Assembly (NCBI RefSeq): GCF_937877005.1
Contig: NZ_CALEFV010000022.1
Location: 1 to 28,763 of the forward strand
Length of the DNA: 28,763 bases
Reading direction: 5' to 3'
From: an uncultured Fibrobacter sp.
GTDB taxonomy: Bacteria; Fibrobacterota; Fibrobacteria; Fibrobacterales; Fibrobacteraceae
Shown: positions 23,777 to 28,763 of the stretch, piece after piece
How positions within the stretch are numbered: the stretch's first letter is position 1
How the letters are laid out: each line of letters starts with the position of its first letter
The notes under the pieces: model-generated
Told to the model about the DNA's origin: nothing
The model's database searches: none
Seen by the model: only the letters and a program-made list of their open reading frames with translations
Translations under genes and position numbers: made by a program

Positions 23777-25825
23777 GTGACAAGGCGAATCCCCAAGCTT
23801 TCCGCCCCCGAAGGCACCCTCCAGAAGCTCAAGTCCACCACCCTGATGGACTTTTGCGAAGTTTATATTCCCTTGGCTCCGGACTCCTATACCTACGGGG
23901 TCCCTACCGGCGTCACCCTTTGCCGCGGAGACATCGTCTGGGTCCAATTCGCCACCCGCAAGAAGCCAACCTTGGCCGTTGTCGCCAAGGTTCACCAGGA
24001 CCGTCCCCCATTCGATGTGCGTCCTGCATTTCCGCACCAGTCCGGCTACCGTTTTAGCGAACGCTACATGGAAATGCTCGAATGGACGGCGCGGTATTAC
24101 ATTAGCACCCCCATGAAGTCGTTGTTTGTATTCTGGCCTAGCGACTTCGAGAAGTATCTGGCCGTACTCGCCTTTGAAAAGGGGGATGCCGCCCCCCCGC
24201 GTGAGCCCCAGAACTTAGACGAAAGGAATTTCCCGGCGCTCACTTCAGAACAAACTAACGCAATCAACATTCTTCGCGAAGAACTTGACAAGGACGGATT
24301 CCGAGGCGTATTGCTCCACGGAGTCACGGGCTCGGGCAAAACCCGCGTCTACCAGGAACTCGCCCGTGAAGCTTTAAAGCGCCACAAGAAAGTTTTAATC
24401 CTCGTTCCCGAAATCGGGCTTACTCCACAAACGCGCAAGCGCTTTGAGGATTTTCTGCAGGTCCCAATCGTCGTCCTGCATTCCGCGCTTTCGGCCCCCC
24501 AAAAGCGCGAAGGTTATGTTTCGATCTTAAGGGGCGATGCGCAAGTGGTTCTCGGCACGCGTAGCGCAATTCTTGCTCCATTTGACTTCGATTTGGTAAT
24601 CCTCGACGAAGAACACGACACCTCCTTCAAGCAGCAGGATCCGGCACCGCGTTACCATACCCGCGAGATGGCCTTTCACCTAGCGTACAAGCACGGAGCT
24701 CTCGTGGTGCTCGGCAGTGCCACGCCTAGCCTCGAAACATTCTATAACGCGCAGTCGAAAAATTTAAAGACGGTTACGCTCAAGGAACGCGCCACGCAGG
24801 CGCCGCTCCCGAAGGTGCAAATCGTCGACATGGGCAAGATGCGCCAGCAAAAGGGCATTCTCCTGTCACCCACGCTGCGCGAGGCATTAACTGATTGTAT
24901 CGAACATGGGGACCAGGCGATCATCCTCATGAACCGTCGCGGCTTTTCGAAGATGCGCGTATGTACCGAATGCGGCGAGACTCTCTACTGCAAGCATTGC
25001 CATATTCCGCTCGTTTACCACAAGCAGTACCGTTCGCTCATGTGTCACTACTGCGCCGCCCTTTACCCGGTGAACACACCCTGTAGCGCCTGTGGCGCCG
25101 AAACCTACGAGTTTGTGGGCGGCGCAATCGAGATGCTCGAAGAAGAGATCTCCGAATGGATTCCAAAAGCGAAAATCATCCGCATGGACCGCGACACCAC
25201 GCAAAACGTTGGCGCTAGCGAAAAAATTCTCGACGCTTTCCGCAACCGCGAATACAATGTTCTAATCGGAACACAGATGGTATCAAAGGGCCACGACTTT
25301 CCGGGAGTGCAATTAGTCGGGGTCGTTGGCGCCGATAGCGGGCTTGGCATTCCCGACTTTCGCTCCACCGAAAGACTTTTTCAACTCCTCAGCCAAACTG
25401 CAGGACGCGCGGGTCGTGCAGGGGGAGAGGGACTCGTGCTGATTCAGACTCTCAAGCCCTCGGAACCCGTGATGCAGTTCGCCGTAAACCACGACTTCAA
25501 CGGATTTGCAAACAAGGAATTGGAAGACCGGCGCGCCGCCTTCTACCCGCCCTTCTGCAAGCTCGTAGAAATCAGCTGCGGAAGCCGCGACGAAGATCTC
25601 CTGCGGCACACCGTCGAGCGTCTGGAAACCCTCTTACGCGCCGACAAGAATCTCATGGTGCTCGGCCCTGTGGACGCCTTCGTGCCTGTCGTGCAAAATG
25701 TCCACTGGGCAAAACTCTACATCAAGACACAAGATCTCGCCCCCGTTCGCAAAATTCTATACCCCTTAATTAATGCACCCAAGCCCTGGGTGCAGGGCGT
25801 TGACATCAAAGTGGAAATCGAATAG
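23777..25825 (+). CDS. priA: Primosomal protein N' (replication restart helicase PriA)
   Basis: A 682-residue superfamily 2 helicase that binds stalled forks and reloads the replisome. The N-terminal 3'-DNA-binding domain begins at about residue 25 ('CEVYIPLAPDSYTYGVPTG'). The helicase core has Walker A 'GVTGSGKTRVYQE' (about 181-193), Walker B 'DEEHD' (about 276) and 'LGSATPSLET'. The zinc-binding insert between about 396 and 441 has four CxxC pairs ('CTECGETLYCKHC', 'CHYC', 'CSAC'). Motifs V and VI follow ('IGTQMVSKGHDFPGV', 'QTAGRAGRAG'). The start is uncertain. GTG at 23777 is supported by coding-like composition and a -10-like box; the ATG at 23846 would remove 23 residues that have no counterpart in E. 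coli PriA. It ends 17 nt from the convergent VanX-like gene. Confidence 0.96.
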   Translation: MTRRIPKLSAPEGTLQKLKSTTLMDFCEVYIPLAPDSYTYGVPTGVTLCRGDIVWVQFATRKKPTLAVVAKVHQDRPPFDVRPAFPHQSGYRFSERYMEMLEWTARYYISTPMKSLFVFWPSDFEKYLAVLAFEKGDAAPPREPQNLDERNFPALTSEQTNAINILREELDKDGFRGVLLHGVTGSGKTRVYQELAREALKRHKKVLILVPEIGLTPQTRKRFEDFLQVPIVVLHSALSAPQKREGYVSILRGDAQVVLGTRSAILAPFDFDLVILDEEHDTSFKQQDPAPRYHTREMAFHLAYKHGALVVLGSATPSLETFYNAQSKNLKTVTLKERATQAPLPKVQIVDMGKMRQQKGILLSPTLREALTDCIEHGDQAIILMNRRGFSKMRVCTECGETLYCKHCHIPLVYHKQYRSLMCHYCAALYPVNTPCSACGAETYEFVGGAIEMLEEEISEWIPKAKIIRMDRDTTQNVGASEKILDAFRNREYNVLIGTQMVSKGHDFPGVQLVGVVGADSGLGIPDFRSTERLFQLLSQTAGRAGRAGGEGLVLIQTLKPSEPVMQFAVNHDFNGFANKELEDRRAAFYPPFCKLVEISCGSRDEDLLRHTVERLETLLRADKNLMVLGPVDAFVPVVQNVHWAKLYIKTQDLAPVRKILYPLINAPKPWVQGVDIKVEIE

Positions 25826-25842
25826 AAGCGACAGGTGCTACA

Positions 25843-26568
25843 CTACAGCGGAAACTTGGGATAGTTCTCGCGCACGTACTTGCTCGGATATGCGTTAAAG
25901 TGCCACCACTCGCTACCGAGCGGAACCCAGCCAGCCCCCTTCATGATTTTGCGAAGCTTGTTGCGGTTATCAACTTGCTGTTGCGTGAGTCGTCCGCTTT
26001 TCAGGGCGTCCGCCTCGCCCACCGCACCGGCACAGCGTTCAAACGAATCAAAGTCCGTGCCCATATCGAGCAGAGCACCGGTGCTGTCGGTAATTCCCAA
26101 GTCCAGCGCAAGTCCAAAATTATGCATGCCTCCCTTGCCCGGCGACGATACATAGGCCGAATAAGGTGTTCCACGCACCGTCCTTCGCAACGCCTCCTGC
26201 GCATACAGCGGGCGCGAAGCATCAAAAATCACGAGTTCGCTGCCGGGCATCTCCCGTTCCATGACCTTGATCGCCTTGCGGAGCTTAACGGCGGCATCCT
26301 TATGCACAAAGGCGCGTTGCTCGCCGCAGTACAGGTCGTGCCCCGTCACGTTTTCAAAGGTCGCATAACGTAAGTCCATGCGCACGCCCTTTAGGCGCGT
26401 AATTTCCACCATATTGGAATCCGTCGTCGCAAAATCAATCCACTTTTTCACGGAAGAACAGAAGCGCAGAGGCTTTTCGGGCTTAGGCGGAACAAACAGG
26501 GAATCCGTCTCATGAGCAAAGCAAAACGAACCCCAAAAGAACAACAAAGTTACTAGAAATTTTTTCAT
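25843..26568 (-). CDS. Secreted D-Ala-D-Ala dipeptidase, VanX-like (peptidase M15D)
   Basis: A 241-residue zinc dipeptidase. A signal peptide covers about residues 1-18 ('LLFFWGSFCFA' before HE), so it works in the periplasm. The VanX signature is complete: 'MDLRYATFENVTGHDLY' (65-80), 'VIFDASRPLYAQEALR' with Arg119, the zinc ligands His149 and Asp156 in 'GMHNFGLALDLG', 'LDMGTDFDSF', 'NRNKLRKIM' and 'EWWHF' with catalytic Glu220 and zinc ligand His223. The enzymes split D-Ala-D-Ala. With a signal peptide and no vanH, vanA, vanR or vanS nearby, a role in recycling or trimming peptidoglycan peptides is more likely than glycopeptide resistance. An interspersed repeat sits 13 nt upstream of the ATG, so it probably lies in the leader or promoter. 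Confidence 0.92.
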   Translation of the reverse strand: MKKFLVTLLFFWGSFCFAHETDSLFVPPKPEKPLRFCSSVKKWIDFATTDSNMVEITRLKGVRMDLRYATFENVTGHDLYCGEQRAFVHKDAAVKLRKAIKVMEREMPGSELVIFDASRPLYAQEALRRTVRGTPYSAYVSSPGKGGMHNFGLALDLGITDSTGALLDMGTDFDSFERCAGAVGEADALKSGRLTQQQVDNRNKLRKIMKGAGWVPLGSEWWHFNAYPSKYVRENYPKFPL

Positions 26569-26581
26569 CCTTAATTCTTTC

Positions 26582-26615
26582 TAGATCCTTCGGCTCCGCT
26601 CAGGATGACACTCTT
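26582..26615. repeat. Short interspersed palindromic repeat, copy 2 (34 bp, short core)
   Basis: It has the same 11-bp left end (TAGATCCTTCG) and 19-bp right end (CGCTCAGGATGACACTCTT) as the copy at 2374-2421, but only 4 bp (GCTC) between them, against 18 bp there. ATCCT and AGGAT can pair. It has the same orientation as copy 1, and both lie just upstream of a minus-strand start codon. Confidence 0.8.
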
Positions 26616-26681
26616 CGCATTTTACTCAAAGCCCAAAGGGAGCAACGCGACCGAGCTCTCACCTCAAAGCGAAGCGACCTA
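26616..26681. other. Noncoding spacer between the repeat and the TonB receptor gene
   Basis: These 66 bases have no gene or terminator that can be supported. On the minus strand GGTCGC occurs twice, about 21 nt apart, beside two CGC/TGC-rich segments. This gives a repeat-like look similar to the neighbouring element. It would be the 3' untranslated region of the receptor gene and possibly the promoter region of the dipeptidase gene. Confidence 0.4.
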
Positions 26682-28763
26682 TTAAATTCCCAGTTGCACT
26701 TCGACACCGAACTGCACGTAGAGTCCCATGCCCTTCGCCATGAACGGAACCAAATCGTAACCATCGGCAGAGTTCTCGTTGTCATCGCGGGTCACCCATG
26801 AACGTTCGCGGCCATTTTCGCTACCCAGGAACTCGAGCGCATCTACATCGAGATTCGCGAAGACATTATCCACTTCGATATAGAAACGGGCACTCCTGAA
26901 GAAATACTTCTTGCCGACCAGATCCAGGTTCACGCGCACATCCGTGCGGAACATGTCCGTAAAATCATGATAGTCCTTGAGGCGGCGCGTCCCGTTCGAG
27001 CGGTCACTCGGATCCGAAGGAACAATCTCATAATAGTACAACGGACGATGCAAGGCGGCATGATGCGTGAGAATGACCGACACAATGGAATCCTTGCGCG
27101 GATAGTAACGGAAGTGCGAAAGAATGTCGAGTCTCGAGTTCGCTTCCCACGGGAGCGATTTCCCGCCATCAAGCTCGTACTCACCGTAGACGGAACTTAC
27201 ATTGGTCGCCATAGAGAAATGGTGCGAAGTCTTGAGTTCGACCGTACCTGACGCACCTGCTACCCAGGCGAAGTCTATCGGAGTTACGTCGTCATACTGG
27301 GCATAAGCCTTGGGCAGAGGCAGCAGAGGATCAGGATAGTAGCGCCCGAAGCCGGATCCCTGTGCCACGAAATACTTGGAAGTATAGCCTAGACCCAACT
27401 TACCGGATACTCCGGATTCCAAGCGACCAGTCAAGTCGCCATCGTCGTAATACGGTTTCCAGTCGCTACGGTAAGCCGTATTGGCAAACAGGCGCCAGTA
27501 AGCAGTGTCAATCCTTGAAAGGTTCTGTTCGAAATCGAGCGATGCCGTAGGCGCAGCCTCATGTTCACCGGCATCGGCCACAGCACCCAAAGAAAGAATT
27601 TTCTGAGAATAATCGCTCTGCCAGTTGAGGCGGCCAGCTCCCGAAAGCACTCCCGTCTGGAAATCGTCCGAAATGCTACCACCGAAATCGGGGTACTCGC
27701 GTTCGACGATATGGTGTTCATAAAGGACCGCTCCGCTAAGCTTGGAGCCTAGGATATTTCCCTTGAACTTCTTGTCAAGACCGCCACTGAGCGTAGTGTG
27801 CGTCTGTTCGTAGCCATCGATAAATGTCGCCGATTCCTTCGCATTCGCCGTGCTACGGAAACCGGTCGTATCGCGCAGGGTATCCCCAAGTACTTCACGA
27901 ACAAATCCTGCATGGGCGGAAGTCCCGAAGCGGCTTTCATATTCGGCACCCAGCACCAAGTACTCCTGCTTGCCCTCGATAATGTCGATGGAATTCACCT
28001 GATCGTAGGCCGTCGAGGTATCCTGATGAATGCTGTATTCATCGGAACTGTACAGGGTACGGATGGCCCAGGTATTGCCACTGCTGTCGGAACCATTGAA
28101 CTGGGCATACACGTCAAAAGCGGAAAGATCAAAGGGATCCGAAGACTTGACCTTGCAGTCTTCGACGCAGTCGCCATCGCGCTTACGGAACTCGGTAAAG
28201 AATTTTTCTCCCAGGTTCTTGAGCATTTCATCGTCAAGCCTGCGGAAGGCAAAACGGAAGCTATCCCAGAACATCCACGGAGCATCGACCACGACTTCCT
28301 GCAGAGTAATGCCGGCCGTTCCACGGAGACCCCAGTCGCCCTTGGTCTGTTCCGGCAAATACTGCACCGACGTTGCAAGGCCCTGTCCCAAAGGACCCGC
28401 GCCATAATGGTCATGAATTTCGATTGCACTCAGGATATGCGGGTTAATCACCGAAAGGTTGCCCGGGAACCCGACATCCAAGTGGCGCATGTTCGGCACG
28501 CGGAGCCTGCCCAAGTGGTAAGCCACGTCGCTTGCACGGGAGCCCTCGTAGTAAAGAGCGCTGCTAAAGTCTTTCTGGCCCGAAATTCCCGGCATCTGGC
28601 TCAGGTGTTCCGTCACGTCAAAGCGCATGCCGGCTGCATCTTCGAGCTTGTCGAGATTCACCTTGCGTTCAAAACTCCACTGTACCTTGTCGGCACCGCC
28701 ACCGATCACAGTGCTTGTTCCCAGGTTGCGCACGTCGGCAGTCGTCTGCATGGTAATCACCAT
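26682..28763 (-). CDS. TonB-dependent receptor (5' end outside the window)
   Basis: The visible 693 residues cover a plug domain and a beta-barrel of an outer-membrane TonB-dependent receptor. The plug lies at about 30-145: 'DVTEHLSQMPGISGQ', 'YYEGSRASDVAYHLGRLRVPN', 'FPGNLSVINPHILSAIEIHDHYGAGPLGQGLATSVQY'. The barrel follows with many alternating strands ('YKAEYES'-type segments such as 'YLVLGAEYESRFG', 'LRLNW'-type 'AGRLNWQSDYSQKILSLGAV') and ends in 'MGLYVQFGVEVQLGI'. Loop Cys residues in 'DGDCVEDCKV' may form a disulfide. The ATG at the very last base of the window is not a credible start, because no signal peptide follows it. The substrate is unknown; no SusD-like or siderophore gene is adjacent. 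Confidence 0.85.
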   Translation of the reverse strand: MVITMQTTADVRNLGTSTVIGGGADKVQWSFERKVNLDKLEDAAGMRFDVTEHLSQMPGISGQKDFSSALYYEGSRASDVAYHLGRLRVPNMRHLDVGFPGNLSVINPHILSAIEIHDHYGAGPLGQGLATSVQYLPEQTKGDWGLRGTAGITLQEVVVDAPWMFWDSFRFAFRRLDDEMLKNLGEKFFTEFRKRDGDCVEDCKVKSSDPFDLSAFDVYAQFNGSDSSGNTWAIRTLYSSDEYSIHQDTSTAYDQVNSIDIIEGKQEYLVLGAEYESRFGTSAHAGFVREVLGDTLRDTTGFRSTANAKESATFIDGYEQTHTTLSGGLDKKFKGNILGSKLSGAVLYEHHIVEREYPDFGGSISDDFQTGVLSGAGRLNWQSDYSQKILSLGAVADAGEHEAAPTASLDFEQNLSRIDTAYWRLFANTAYRSDWKPYYDDGDLTGRLESGVSGKLGLGYTSKYFVAQGSGFGRYYPDPLLPLPKAYAQYDDVTPIDFAWVAGASGTVELKTSHHFSMATNVSSVYGEYELDGGKSLPWEANSRLDILSHFRYYPRKDSIVSVILTHHAALHRPLYYYEIVPSDPSDRSNGTRRLKDYHDFTDMFRTDVRVNLDLVGKKYFFRSARFYIEVDNVFANLDVDALEFLGSENGRERSWVTRDDNENSADGYDLVPFMAKGMGLYVQFGVEVQLGI

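Noticed and set aside
25843..26568. Glycopeptide resistance cluster
   Set aside because: Only a VanX-like enzyme is present. There is no D-Ala-D-Lac ligase, dehydrogenase or two-component system nearby, and the protein is exported.

Overview
The window looks like chromosomal DNA of a Fibrobacter-type bacterium (phylum Fibrobacterota). The evidence is a secreted M6 protease with a Ser/Glu-rich 'SSSEESSSS' linker and a type 9-like C-terminal sorting domain, very large modular surface proteins, a Bacteroidetes-type transketolase, and a TonB-dependent receptor. This assignment rests on protein style only; no 16S or marker alignment was possible. Coding density is very high. No gap exceeds about 195 bases, and no rRNA, tRNA, CRISPR array or transposase was seen.

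Layout. Bases 1-1386 (+): the end of a cysteine-free, degenerate uracil-DNA-glycosylase-like protein, then a Vat/CatB-type acetyltransferase. Bases 4944-1396 (-): transketolase, NrdR and an RlmI-like methyltransferase, probably one operon. Bases 5138-15591: a surface and secretion block with an M6 metalloprotease (+), a 2439-residue adhesin-like protein with a VWA domain (-), and divergent from it a predicted beta-barrel outer-membrane protein with a lysine-rich tail (+). Bases 15640-19700 (+): an operon of an integral-membrane glycosyltransferase fused to an NPCBM carbohydrate-binding domain, a GtrB/DPM1-like glycosyltransferase, and guanylate kinase. Bases 20656-19697 (-): the tRNA t6A enzyme TsaC/Sua5. 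Bases 23647-20750 (-): a nine-repeat DUF349 protein ending in the only clear intrinsic terminator. Bases 23777-25825 (+): PriA. Bases 26568-25843 (-): a secreted VanX-type dipeptidase. Bases 28763-26682 (-): most of a TonB-dependent receptor, cut by the window edge.

The genes fall into two groups. One is housekeeping: pentose phosphate flux, dNTP control, GMP phosphorylation, tRNA modification and replication restart. The other builds or uses the envelope: surface adhesion, secreted proteolysis, surface glycosylation, peptidoglycan trimming and outer-membrane uptake.

The most interesting patterns: (1) four genes without a Shine-Dalgarno sequence have a TATNTT hexamer ending exactly 6-7 nt before the start codon, which suggests leaderless mRNAs. 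(2) The giant surface protein is an A-B-C-A'-B'-C'-D array, made by duplication of a three-module unit of about 560 residues. (3) A short interspersed palindromic repeat occurs twice with identical ends and a different core. (4) All four convergent gene pairs meet within -4 to +17 nt and leave no space for terminators.
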